DNA of 64,000 nt, from contig NHZP01000007.1 in NCBI GenBank assembly GCA_003313425.1, positions 806,001 to 870,000 on the forward strand, in the 5' to 3' direction. The translations under genes were made by a program, and so were the position numbers. Positions 1-10,146 of this stretch are shown piece by piece (the stretch's first letter is position 1; each line of letters opens with the position of its first letter). This DNA is from Pseudopyrenochaeta lycopersici (taxonomy: Eukaryota > Ascomycota > Dothideomycetes > Pleosporales > Pseudopyrenochaetaceae). The notes under the pieces are model-generated. The model saw nothing but the letters and a program-made list of their open reading frames with translations. It did not search any database and had not been told where the DNA came from.

Positions 1-342
1 CATGCGAGCAGTTGCAACTGGGTTCATATTTAATACGGATCTGGAACTCTCAACTGGTCGTTGTCGGGACATCCTGAGATGGAGGTGGGGATGCACTACT
101 TCTCCACCAAAAATTCCATAGCAACGGAGAGCATGCTTCGTAGATGGTAAAACATCAAAAGAAGAATTCAATCTAACCGTTTCTCTAGAGACATTAGTAT
201 TGTTGGTGGATCAGGCTCAATGACTGCTGCAAAAACCGTGCAGGTGCTCAGAGGGTGTTTGAGGCGACCATTGGTCTTACGCAACTCGTCGTCGATGCTG
301 GAAAGCTTTGCGCAAACTGATTTTGCGATTCTCCAGCTCCTT
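1..342. other. gene-free window edge
   Basis: No coding frame here shows recognisable protein character, and the short open frames look like chance. The ankyrin-repeat gene on the minus strand ends at 343, so this interval probably holds its 3' UTR. Nothing else is visible. Confidence 0.5.
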
Positions 343-1014
343 TCAATCCACTCTCCTCTTCACGCTGCGGCCCCCGTCGTCAGTACCAATACCCGAGACA
401 ACATCTTGCACCAACTCCCTCAATTGCCTTTGAACCTCGTCCGACTCATAGTCCTCCCTGGCGGCAAGCTCTTCTATCCGGCGTCGAATCTCAGGGTCTG
501 GCGCATCACCTGCAGCGTCTTCCTCCATAGTCCCCATGTTTATCTTCACACCGTTAGGTAGCGGAGGCGGCGGGTGCACACCGTCTGTCTCCGCAGCACT
601 TGCACTTGTTGGGTCGCTGCCAGTCCGCAGCGTCTTCAGGTACTGACAGACCTCGTGTGCCTCGCCCTCTTCTTCGCCTATCTTCTCCTCTGCTGTCTTG
701 CCCTCACTATTCCGTATTGACACATCTACGCCCAGCTCGTCGACCAAGCATCGGGCGACATGGACATTCTCGGTTGCGAAGAGAGCTGTCTCGCCGTCCT
801 CGTCTAGGATGTTGACATTGACATTGTACTTCTGGACCAGCTCTCGTAAGACACTGAGCTGATTGTAGGAAGCGGAGGCGTGGACTAGCGAGTAGCCATG
901 CGCATCGCGCGCAGAGGCGAGCTGTGGATGCTGTGCAAGCGAGCTGAGGATTGCTTGGGGGCGTGTGTCGATTAGGTTGAGTAGGAGATCAATAGTCGGT
1001 GGGGGGAGCGACAT
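343..1014 (-). CDS. small ankyrin-repeat protein
   Basis: Single-exon gene of 223 residues. The start is the ATG at 1014 (MSLPPPTIDLL); the frame stays open upstream to 1158, but that part is basic and unlike the rest. Ankyrin-type helices run from about residue 5 to 120, with the signatures DAHGYSLVHASASY and DEDGETALFATEN. An acidic, Glu-rich tail follows, ending in a basic KRR patch. The size and layout resemble the small cytosolic/nuclear ankyrin proteins of fungi such as yeast YCR051W, whose role is unknown. Protein binding is the family expectation and no enzyme motif is seen. The gene is divergent from the PAP2 phosphatase gene. Confidence 0.8.
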   Translation of the reverse strand: MSLPPPTIDLLLNLIDTRPQAILSSLAQHPQLASARDAHGYSLVHASASYNQLSVLRELVQKYNVNVNILDEDGETALFATENVHVARCLVDELGVDVSIRNSEGKTAEEKIGEEEGEAHEVCQYLKTLRTGSDPTSASAAETDGVHPPPPLPNGVKINMGTMEEDAAGDAPDPEIRRRIEELAAREDYESDEVQRQLRELVQDVVSGIGTDDGGRSVKRRVD

Positions 1015-1819
1015 GCTTTGTGAATGCGGCGGGCGTCTAGTAACCAGCTGGGGACGGTCGAATGCGGATTTGTGCGGGCTGGGCAAAATTTGTGATGCAC
1101 GCCTACGCGACGCTACTCGATATGCCAAAATCCCATCTAAAAATGACGTGTGGCACATTACCCTGCATGCGCCAGTTGGGTCGGCGTCGGGGATTGGGCC
1201 ACACCCCGGATCCGATCAGCGATCCTCTTGGACCTCCCTCATCGTGCAGATCAATCCATAGCGGCCGCCCCTTTCATCGGCCTTGTTCGAAATGCGCGGG
1301 CTCTTGGTGTCGTTGAGTGCGTCTTCAGTGTCTGCACAAAAACACGGCGGCCAGGTCAGCGCCCAGGACGCATCGGTGTTGGTTGTCCTGCTCATGGCGC
1401 TCTGGGCGCTAGCTGAGACGGTGCTGCACGCCCATTCACAGCTGCTGCGTTCACAGCCTCAGCAGGGGAAGCGTCAGATTGGGCTTGGCAGTGTCGTGTG
1501 TCTGCTCCGTCGCCTCCGCTGACATGTCCGAGTCTTTCTGCACCATTTCAAGCGCCTTCGCCTGCCTTTTTGGCCTCTGCTTTGTAAGGCTGGGTTAGTG
1601 CACTCCACGTCAACGGGAACCGCAGCAACTGCGACGCGCAAACAAGGTTGCACCGCATTCGGCCCTATTACTATTCGCGCTGCACTTGGTCATCCTCAGC
1701 TCTCCTCCATACGCTCGCCTCTTTAAGCGGCTTGGGACGTTTCGCGCCGTCGCTGCCATATACTCTTGATTTCTTTCCCTCTTCCCTGGCTGTCGCTATA
1801 CATCAACACACCCACAATC
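1015..1819. promoter_or_regulatory. divergent intergenic region, ankyrin gene / PAP2 phosphatase
   Basis: Roughly 800 bases separate the two divergent start codons, so promoters of both genes must lie here. The last 80 bases before the phosphatase ATG are CT-rich, typical of leaders in filamentous fungi. No coding evidence was found in the short open frames. No specific operator was identified. Confidence 0.5.
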
Positions 1820-3243
1820 ATGAGGACCGTCAAAGGGGTGAATGTGCCGTCGGTACGGCTCATCACTTCGTACGTTTTCGACTGGATCGTTATCATGTAA
1901 GTACATAGTCGCATGTCTAAACGTAGTCACCCTCGGAGTCCCGACCCGCCGCCTGGACGTCATATTGCAGTCGTACTCTGGACCATCACCCAATGCAACC
2001 GAATGCTGAAGAACTCGGTGACTGACTGGTATCCAGCGCAATTGCAGGAGTTGGCGCCGGATGGGAATATGTTGAGCCCTTCCACCGCCCCTTCTCACCC
2101 GTCAACCTCGACATTTCTTACCCCTTCGAGACCAAGGAGACGATTCCCACATGGCTCCTCGCTGTTGTCGCCCTCGCCGCGCCCGCCCTTATTATCCTCG
2201 TTGTCTGCCTCGTCTTCGTGCCTGGACCCACTGCTGAACGAGGAACTCCAAAGGCACTCATCTGGCGGAGGAAGCTGTGGGAATGGAACACTGGCTGGAT
2301 GGGATTGGCCTTGTCTCTGGCCACTGCCTTTATGATTACTCAGGGCATGAAGAACCTCTTTGGCAAGCCGCGCCCAGATTTCTTGTCACGCTGCAAGCCA
2401 GATCTGGCTCGCATTGAAGAGTTTGCTGTCAACCCCGTTGGCAAGTCTTTCAACCCAAACTGGGTACTCGTCACATCGGGTATTTGCACGACTGATGATG
2501 AAGACCTCCTGAAAGATGGCTTCAAGTCGTACCCGAGTGGTCATGCCAGCTGTAAGTCTTCCAGCTTTCCATACTCTGAAAATTCCTTTTGCTGATTACA
2601 TAACGCAGTCTCATGGGCCGGTCTCCTCTACCTCACTCTCTTCCTCGCTTCAAAATTCTCTGTCGCGATCCCATTCCTGCCTCCCCGTCCATATAGCACA
2701 AACCCAGCCTACACCTCTGCAGTAGCGCCCTCCAACCTTAGGAAGCAGCTATCTTTGCCCTACCATAAGCAAGATTCTTCAGTTTCTACGCCAGCATATG
2801 CCGAAGAATACGTCGTCCCCATCCGGTATCAGAACGCCGCACCGCCCGTTTACACCCTCGTCCTGATTCTCGTCCCCGTCGCATCAGCGATCTACATCTC
2901 CAGCACGCGCTTCACGGACTTCCGCCACTTTGGGTTCGATTTGCTCTTCGGCAGTTTTATTGGTATTACCACTAGCTGGTTCAGCTTCCGCTTCTACCAC
3001 CTCCCTATTACTCGCGGCGCTGGCTGGGCTTGGGGACCAAGGAGCTACGAGCGTGCTTGGGGTATTGGTGTCGGCAGGGGATCGTATGTTGGTACCGAGG
3101 GATGGAATAGGTCTGGCAAGTCGGAGACGGCACCAAAAGTGAGGGGACACGCACATGAGAGACTTGCTGAAAATGAGGAAGTGGAACTAAGTGAGCATGT
3201 GGGCACTACGAGAGAGAGGAATAATGTGGCGCACGCTGTCTAG
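1820..3243 (+). CDS. PAP2-family lipid phosphate phosphatase (diacylglycerol pyrophosphate phosphatase type)
   Basis: Exons 1820..1896, 2037..2551 and 2609..3243 give 408 residues. The first intron (140 nt) has a CTGAC branch site; the second is 57 nt. The three PAP2 catalytic motifs are present: K131-x6-RP (KNLFGKPRP), PSGH at 192-195 with its catalytic His at the exon 2 end, and R298-x5-H304-x3-D308. Several hydrophobic segments predict a multi-pass membrane protein with the active site facing a lumen. The family (yeast Dpp1/Lpp1) dephosphorylates diacylglycerol pyrophosphate, phosphatidate and lysophosphatidate. Start choice rests on good continuity of FDWIVI into the conserved GAGWEYVEPFHRPFS stretch. 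The polar tail after 330 is lineage-specific. Confidence 0.9.
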
Positions 3244-3446
3244 GCTATGTTTTGTTTGATAAAAGGCAAGGCGTTAGAAGATTCTGTTTAGGGATCATAC
3301 TCTTATATAATCAACATGACGGAGATCTAACATTGGGAGGGCATATACCACGGTAGATACTTTCAAGAGGAGTTATTTTCATTACATATTTCTATACTTG
3401 AAGAAAACTTTAATGTTCTTAGAATCTTTCCTCTTTCATCGGAACA

Positions 3447-5911
3447 TCACGCCTCATGCCCTTCCCTCAAATGCTCAAGGTACCCAACTAACCTCTTTTT
3501 AATTATCACGCCCACTAACCTCCCTGTTCCCTCCTCGGTAACACACAAGTACCTCAGCCCCAGCTTCGAGAACATCTCCACTGCATACTCTAACGGCGCC
3601 TTTGCGCAGATAGTAAGGGGCGTCCTGTCCACAAACGGGGTGAGATCCACCTCTAGGTTCTCTGGCGACGGTGCGTCATCGACCTCATGTCCGAGCACGC
3701 GGACCTGAAAGTCCAGTTGCCCCGGTATAGGCGCGGGAACTAATCGAGTGAGGCCGAATTCGAGCTCAGACTGCGAGATGTAGCCTTGCAGTATGGGGAC
3801 ACTGTCTGCACCGTGGGATTGCACGAGGACGAGGCCAGCGTCCATTAGTCCCCTCTCCCTCAAACTTTGCAGTTTATGCTTCAGCAACGTGTATGCGACT
3901 TTGTTCGTGGCGGGGACATTGACGGTGATTTCGTCCATGGTGCGTTTTGGCGGGATAAGGACTTCGACGCACATCTTGGTCTTTTTGACAATGGCTATCG
4001 CAGTGTCCGGGTCGAGGAACGGGTGACCTAGAACATTCTGGGCGAGATCGTACACACCTTCCTCCGAGATGGCGTCGGCGACCCATTTAGCAACGAGGAT
4101 GGCAAGCATATGAGGAACAACGTAAGCGAGTTGCCCGGTGAGTTCGAACATGATGACTGCGAGGGAAATGGTCATGCGAGATACACCGGCGAGGAAGGCT
4201 GCTGCGCCAACCATGGCGAAGATTCCAGGAGAAATTGAGGGAATCAGTTGGCCGACCAGACGGCCGAAGAAAGCGCCTGCATCGAGGGCTGGGATAATGA
4301 CTCCAGAAGGCACTTTGATGCCAAATGTTATAATGGTAAGCACCAATTTGGCCAGCGTTCCGTACGTTAGCCAACCAATATACGCCCAGTTTGTTTCATC
4401 GGGGTCTTCATTTTGGCAGACCCAGGAAAGTGTCGATGGCCCACCATCATTGCAGTCCACGAGCAGATTTTTGATGATGATATCGCCTGGCTCTCTTGTC
4501 AATGGGTTGGGAAACTGAAGCAGTGCTGTGGCCATGACAACGAGAAAGACTTCCAGGACGGGATTCTTCTTGATAAGTGCAAAAGAGCGGAACCATTTAG
4601 ACCACAGGAAATTAAGCTTGCAGAAAAGACCGCCGAATATCCCGCCTGCAACGCCCAAGAGGACGAAGACAAGGTAATGAATAGGCTGGTAATCGGTTCC
4701 GTAGTTTGTCTCAAACAGGACGAGTTTGCCAGTACCGGTCGGATTCAGCTCTTTCAACACCATTGCAGCAACTAAACTGCAGAGGAAGGCTCGCCATAGC
4801 ACTTTGCGCGGAAAGTATGTAGAAATTTCCTCGTAACTGAACAACACACCTCCTATTGGTGCACCAAATGCTACGCTCAAGCCACTGGAACATGCGGCGC
4901 TGAGCAGCTCCCGCATCTTGCGGCCATTGTCACGGTACTTTGGGAACATCATGCCGACGAGATATCCCACGCATGTTGAGATGTGAACAAAGGGTCCTTC
5001 TTTGCCGAGACACATGCCCGTCGACACGGCGAAGACAGCACCAAAAGCTTTTACGGCAAGGACTGGAAAGGAAAGGAAGGAGGGGATCGAGAACCCAGAA
5101 AGAATTGTCTTGATCTCTGGGATTCCGGACCCAGCAGCCATGTACATGACCTTTCCCCCTGGAGTGACGGTTGGCCTGGGCGAGCCTTCCAAGTTATCGG
5201 TCCCATTAGGCTTAGTCGTCGAAGCTGATTGTTCGCCAGATGATACAGAAGGTAATGAGCTCTTCGTCAACATAGTCGCACTAGAACTGATGACCCCGAA
5301 AACAAGTGCCATACCCACGTAGATCGCAAACGTGGAGGCATAGCTACTCGTCCAAGCATGCCATTCTGTACATTGGTCCAGCTCAGAGCTAGCTCTCAGC
5401 AACAATGATGACGTCTCTGACGCACAACAGGTCTCGCGATTTCGAAAAGGGTGACCGGTGCAGTAGCCGAGTTTCCAGTCCGACACTGTTGCGACGGAAA
5501 CATCGACAACGAAAGCTACGCACGCCGTAAGTGCGCCGATAAGAATCACGGCAATCCACCCTGAGCAAGCGTCGAAGAGGGAAAGAAGCGTGTAGCGTAG
5601 ACCACGCCGAGATTGAATGTAACGGAAGCGATATGAGTCTTTAACCTATCACCAAATTAATCCTTCACGCGCACCTGGGTGACTGGAATTCGTGTGGAGG
5701 GTACCAAATCATGCAACCAGTCGATTGTTGTATAGTCATTATACGGCAGTCGTTCTCCAACGGTGCTTCCAGCTAATTGCTGTTCATCCTTTGTCACCGC
5801 AGACGAGATGATTGACTGTGCCTCCTCATCCTGCACATGCTGCAGCAGCGATAACCGGTTTGGGTGGAGAAGAGGGGTCCGTTCACTAGTTGCACTAAGA
5901 TCTGCGGCCAT
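3447..5911 (-). CDS. CLC-family voltage-gated chloride channel / Cl-/H+ antiporter
   Basis: Exons complement(3447..5645, 5705..5911) encode 801 residues. The 59-nt intron uses a weak GTACCC donor but joins DWLHDL to VKDSYRFRYI as in homologues. The selectivity motifs are intact: GSGIP at about 241-245, GKEGP at about 283-287 with the gating Glu at 285, and GVLFSYEE near 334-342 carrying the internal proton glutamate. Having both glutamates points to an exchanger of the ClC-3/4/5 or yeast Gef1 class, not a pure channel. The last 200 residues hold the paired CBS region, ending in the VGVIIKKRLVGYL strand-helix. Likely site is endosome, Golgi or vacuole, by family knowledge. Confidence 0.93.
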
Positions 5912-6568
5912 CCTTTAATCCAGGAAGAGAATGTCAGGACTTGAGCGCAGCGCAGTCGAGATAGTGGGCGGCATGGTGCTTTTGATCGAAGATCAAGAGA
6001 TAGGCACAGCGACGGTGGCTTGTCTAATGACGCAGGTGAGCATCTGCCACACGCACGCTTATCTGCAGCAGATACAGATCTCTCTATTGCATGGGGGAGC
6101 TGTTGTGGAGTGTCTAGATTGCTGGCCTTGGGGTAGAGATAAGGAAACGAGGCGTCGAGCATGCCTGGCGAGCAGCAGCTAGCCGCTTTGAGCCTGACAT
6201 CCTAGCATCTGATACCCCAGTGGCCGAATCTAGGCAACAAGTGTCTGCGAAGGTTGTCACCATAGGGAGACATTTATTGATCGCAAGGAAGGAGTAAGGA
6301 CTGGTGTATACTTCTACACGCTTAATGACCCGGCAATACTCAGACATGACCCTTGCTTGACCAGATGAACACCAACCCGCATCTAATTTCCAGATCAGAC
6401 GCGCTACGTATCGCACCATTCGAAGTATCCCTGCAATGAAATTGCCGCCAGGCCAGAGTAACAATTGACAAAGACGCAAACGCCGTGACCATTCAATGCC
6501 CAGGTGGAATCTGAGGCCAAACCACGCACGTTCAGGACGCGCCGTGGTCACCACGGGAAGGAACAAGA
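5912..6568. other. promoter side of the CLC gene and 3' side of the HMG-box gene
   Basis: About 650 bases between two minus-strand genes. The half next to 5911 should contain the CLC promoter and leader; the other end is the HMG-box 3' UTR. No recognisable coding or RNA feature was seen. Confidence 0.4.
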
Positions 6569-7651
6569 TCAAGACTCCGCTGCAAGCCTTTCGCGGGCAA
6601 ACCTTTCCTTGTCGGCCTGCCATGCATCCTCATATTTCTACATCGCTGTCAGCACGCTCCGGGGAAAAGGGCTATCCTTACGTACCTTTTTCTCGCCAGC
6701 GCTCAACGCCTTCCATTCATTCGCAATGAGTTTGGCAGAGTCTGTGGCTTTGATTCCTTTAAAGTCACCGCTAGCCCATCGTGCCGTGGTGAATTGAACA
6801 TAAGGGGGGTTGGGTTTCTTGATTTGCCGATCATCGTGGATCTTGGCAGTGTGTAGAGGGTACTTTTTCCTCTTAAAGGTTCCTCCAAGTTTGGACCGCA
6901 GTTGGGATCGCGCATTGTTAGCGATTCTGATCTGCTCAGGAGTGTAGGAGTTGATCCAAGCCTGGTACTCGGCTCGCTTGGCTGTTGTCTTCTCGTTGGC
7001 AATGTGATTATAATGCTGGACAGACCAATTAGCACCAGCACATATGTTATGCACGTTATTACTTACTTCGTGCTCTGATGGCGTCAAGTCCTTCCATCTC
7101 TTGGATATCTCTGCCACCTTCTGCACAGCGGTTGCCCGCGACACTCCCTTGGCATCGGGTCCGCCGCACATTTCCGCTATGTAGGCGTTGAATCCCGTGA
7201 CTGCGCCATAACTGACAGGCTCTTTGAGAGCTTTTTCTCGCAGCTCTTTGATTGTGGCCTTTTCCTTTGCCTCGGGGGTAACCTCCTTCTTCACGCGCTT
7301 CTTCGGAGCAGGTTTCTTGGGGGCAGCCTTCTTCTTTTTTGCGACCGTCTTCCTCACGGGCTTCTTTGCGGGCGCCTTCTTCTTCTTTGGGGCGGCTTTC
7401 TTTGCTGCATTGGCTTTGACTGCCTTCTTCACCGTTGCCGTGGGCTTGGTCGCGCGGGCAGTGGTGGCATAAGAGCGGCGGGCTTCAAGGGCAGATGTGT
7501 AGGCGCGCGAGATGGCGCGAATAGCCGGTAGATTGGAGGCGTTGCGAGAGAGAAGGGTGCGACGAAGTATACGGGCGAGCTGCGGGAGGTTGTGGGATCG
7601 TGGTTTGGGTGCATCGGTTGCCAAACGGCAGAGCGCGCCGCGGGCCAGCAT
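6569..7651 (-). CDS. mitochondrial two-HMG-box DNA-binding protein (Abf2/TFAM type)
   Basis: Exons complement(6569..6637, 6686..7015, 7067..7651) encode 327 residues. Residues 1-65 are Arg/Ser/Ala-rich without acids, a likely mitochondrial presequence. Residues 70-125 are an Ala/Lys/Pro block like histone H1 tails. Two HMG-like boxes follow, at about 147-215 and 238-325; the second ends in KKYEDAWQADKERFARE, encoded by the last 23-codon exon. Expected role is packaging of the mitochondrial nucleoid. The first intron is 51 nt and free of stops, so a naive reading runs straight through it. The second is 48 nt with a CTGAC branch site. A nuclear HMG protein is the alternative if the leader is not a presequence. 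Confidence 0.8.
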
Positions 7652-8127
7652 CGCGATGGGCCACGAAGACTTGAAGATGTGTGTGTTGACGATCTGGCGA
7701 GTCGCGGCGCAGCTCTAAGCTGGCAATTGACGTTGGGTGGTGGAGCGCGGAATGGGGGGGTAATGGGGCAGGAAGCACACCATCCAGGTGGTGGAAGGCT
7801 GGGAGCTTGGACAGCCCTAACCCAAAACGTCATCTGTCCAGGCACGTCGTGCAGCTGCCCCACACAAGCCTCAACTTGCCACAGACAAGGATGCCGATCG
7901 ACGAGCTAGCCTTCCGCAGTGATACCAGCCCTCTGTCCAATTCATCACTTGTCTTTGTTTGGAACCATGTGCAAAAAGGCCAGTGAACGCAAAGACTTAC
8001 GCCACCTATTTTGAAGCTACATGATATATTCACACTTCTGAGTGCTTTGTCTATTCGTTTCAATTGCACGAAATGTGTGTCGAGAAACATGCCGAAAGAC
8101 AGCCTCCCTGAATCATCCTTGCGCCTT
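7652..8127. other. intergenic, HMG-box promoter / BCAT 3' side
   Basis: Nearly 480 bases between two minus-strand genes. It should hold the HMG-box promoter next to 7651 and the aminotransferase 3' UTR next to 8128. No gene-like sequence was seen. Confidence 0.4.
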
Positions 8128-9531
8128 CTACAGTACTTTGTAACTATATCGAGTCAGCATCTATGGTCAGTTAGGGGCACGGAAGTCTTACCTCCACGGG
8201 TGGTCTTCGTCACCATACTGAATGGCCTCAATCCAGTCCTTCATCTGCTGTGCAATAGGGCCGGTTTCCACGTGGTCCTCGAGCCCACAATCAACAAGGC
8301 GCCCCTTCCAGCTGATCTTCCGCACAGGGCTGACAATAGCAGCAGTGCCAGCACCGAAGATTTCCAGCAGGCGGCCATCGTCGGCAGCGTCGGCAATCTC
8401 CTTCATCGTGAACTTACGTTCAAGCACCTTCCATCCCTTTGGCTCTAATCGCTCCCGTGCAAGTCCAAGGATTGAGTCTCGCGTGACACCTTCGAGGATC
8501 GTTCCATCGAGCGGTGCAGTCAGCAGTTCTGACTGTCCAGTCTCCTTGTTTTTGATAGCTGCGAACAGGTTCATTGTGCCAACCTCCGTCACGTACTCTT
8601 CCTCGCCGAACAACCACAGGTTCTGGTGGAAGCCACGGCTGGCAGCTTGCATTTGCGGGACAATGCAAGGCGCATAGTTGGCGCCGAGCTTCTTGTCTCC
8701 AACACCACCTGGCCATGCTCGTACGGCGTAGTCCGTGGCTTCTAATGATACTGCTTTAAATCCGGTGCGGTAGTAGGGGCCAACGGGCGAAGCAATCACG
8801 TAGAGGAGTGCTGATGCGGGAGGACCAACGCCAAGCGTGCGCTGAGTGCCGATCATGGTAGGACGAAGGTAAAGTGAGTATCCGCGTGCACTACGTTTAA
8901 TGAGCATCGACATCAAGGGAGCCCTAAGCTGAAACTCACTTGGGAATGAAGCGCTCGTCCAGCTTGACGAACTTGCCAATGAGGTCAATCATGGCATCTG
9001 GATCAAAGGTAGGCAGTGCAATTCGTGCAGATGACTTGTTCAACCGTGCCATATTCTTGTCCGGCCTAAATAACCTGATGTTACCCTCCTTGTCCTTGTA
9101 GGCCTTCATGCCCTCAAAGCATTCAAACGCATAGTGAAAGACGCAGGTCGCAGGGTCGAGACTGAGGTTCTGGTAGGGTGTAATGCGCGCTGGCAGCCAT
9201 CCTTCTGATGCTGTCCATTCGAGCGAGAGCATATGATCTAGAGGCCATGGTCAGCCAAGGGAGCCAGCATGTCAGTGAAGCTATTACCCGAAAAGTTGCG
9301 GCCAAAGACGAGATCCTCCGGGGGAAGCAAATCCTTTGGAGTGGTTGTCTTGGTGATTGAGAGCTTTGTTGGGTCGATATCCAGAATCTTGGTGCCAACA
9401 GAGGCGTCAGCGTGGATGCTGTAAGCTCGCGGAGTCCGACATCGCAACGATGCACTAAGCGGTGCTGCCGCTGAACGGGAGGCGCAATGGGAAAGCGAAG
9501 AAAGCAGTCGTAATGACCGTTGCTGAAGCAT
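8128..9531 (-). CDS. BAT1: mitochondrial branched-chain amino-acid aminotransferase
   Basis: Exons complement(8128..8143, 8192..8890, 8940..9237, 9288..9531) encode 418 residues. This class IV PLP aminotransferase interconverts Leu, Ile and Val with their 2-oxo acids using glutamate/2-oxoglutarate. Residues 1-35 are rich in Arg, Ser and Leu, a mitochondrial targeting leader, hence the start at 9531. Family landmarks are [23 protein letters not shown], the PLP lysine at about 248 in [19 protein letters not shown], and [11 protein letters not shown]. All three introns are 48-50 nt. The last exon carries only 16 coding bases (ending SYKVL), restoring the HPWS-type C terminus of the family. A BCKDH-E2 gene of the same pathway lies at 23-24.7 kb. 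Confidence 0.94.
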
Positions 9532-10146
9532 TGCGACGGATGCTTCGTAGAATGAGACTGGGTTGCGTGAGGAGGAGCGTAGGTGTTCACGGTGGTATTT
9601 GGATATTATGTCGGCGCTCCAAAACCGAAGCTGACCGGCAACCCTGGCGCTTTCGGAGCTGTACAGTATCCCCCGAGCAGCTTGCCTCCAATCGGGCATC
9701 TATATTCACCGCCGTGGAGCACCTCAAAGGGCGTATTTGCTTTGTGTATATGACATAATACGGATATTTGAGGGTATTCACGTACCAAGCCAATTCAGCC
9801 GTTACGGGCAATTGCATACGTCTATGGTCTGCGTTGCATGTGTGGGAGGCCAAGACTCCCTGGCTAACGTTGCTCGACAACTTACGTGGGGTCAGCAACA
9901 TTGCCTGTGTCCTGATTGACTTTCATGCTGACGCTGGACCTTCAGTCAGTCTAACGGCCTGTATTGTTATTGAATAATTCCCTGCAGAAGGAGCAACCCT
10001 GCCTGAAATGCTCTGACTCTCTCGGCACGGTTCCAGCTGGCAGTCTCAGATCTTACGCGCAACAGTAATCCCCCAACGTCCACACCGCGGTCCATGACGC
10101 ACTCCCTCTACGTCGCAAGTATCGCCGCGTGGGCGAATAGACCACC
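9532..10146. promoter_or_regulatory. divergent promoter region, BCAT / SCY1-like kinase
   Basis: About 615 bases separate two divergent start codons. I looked for a Leu3-type CCGGNNCCGG palindrome expected in branched-chain amino-acid genes and did not find a perfect one. No coding signal. Confidence 0.45.

Noticed and set aside
9532..10146. Leu3 operator upstream of BCAT
   Set aside because: No perfect CCGGNNCCGG palindrome found in the divergent promoter.
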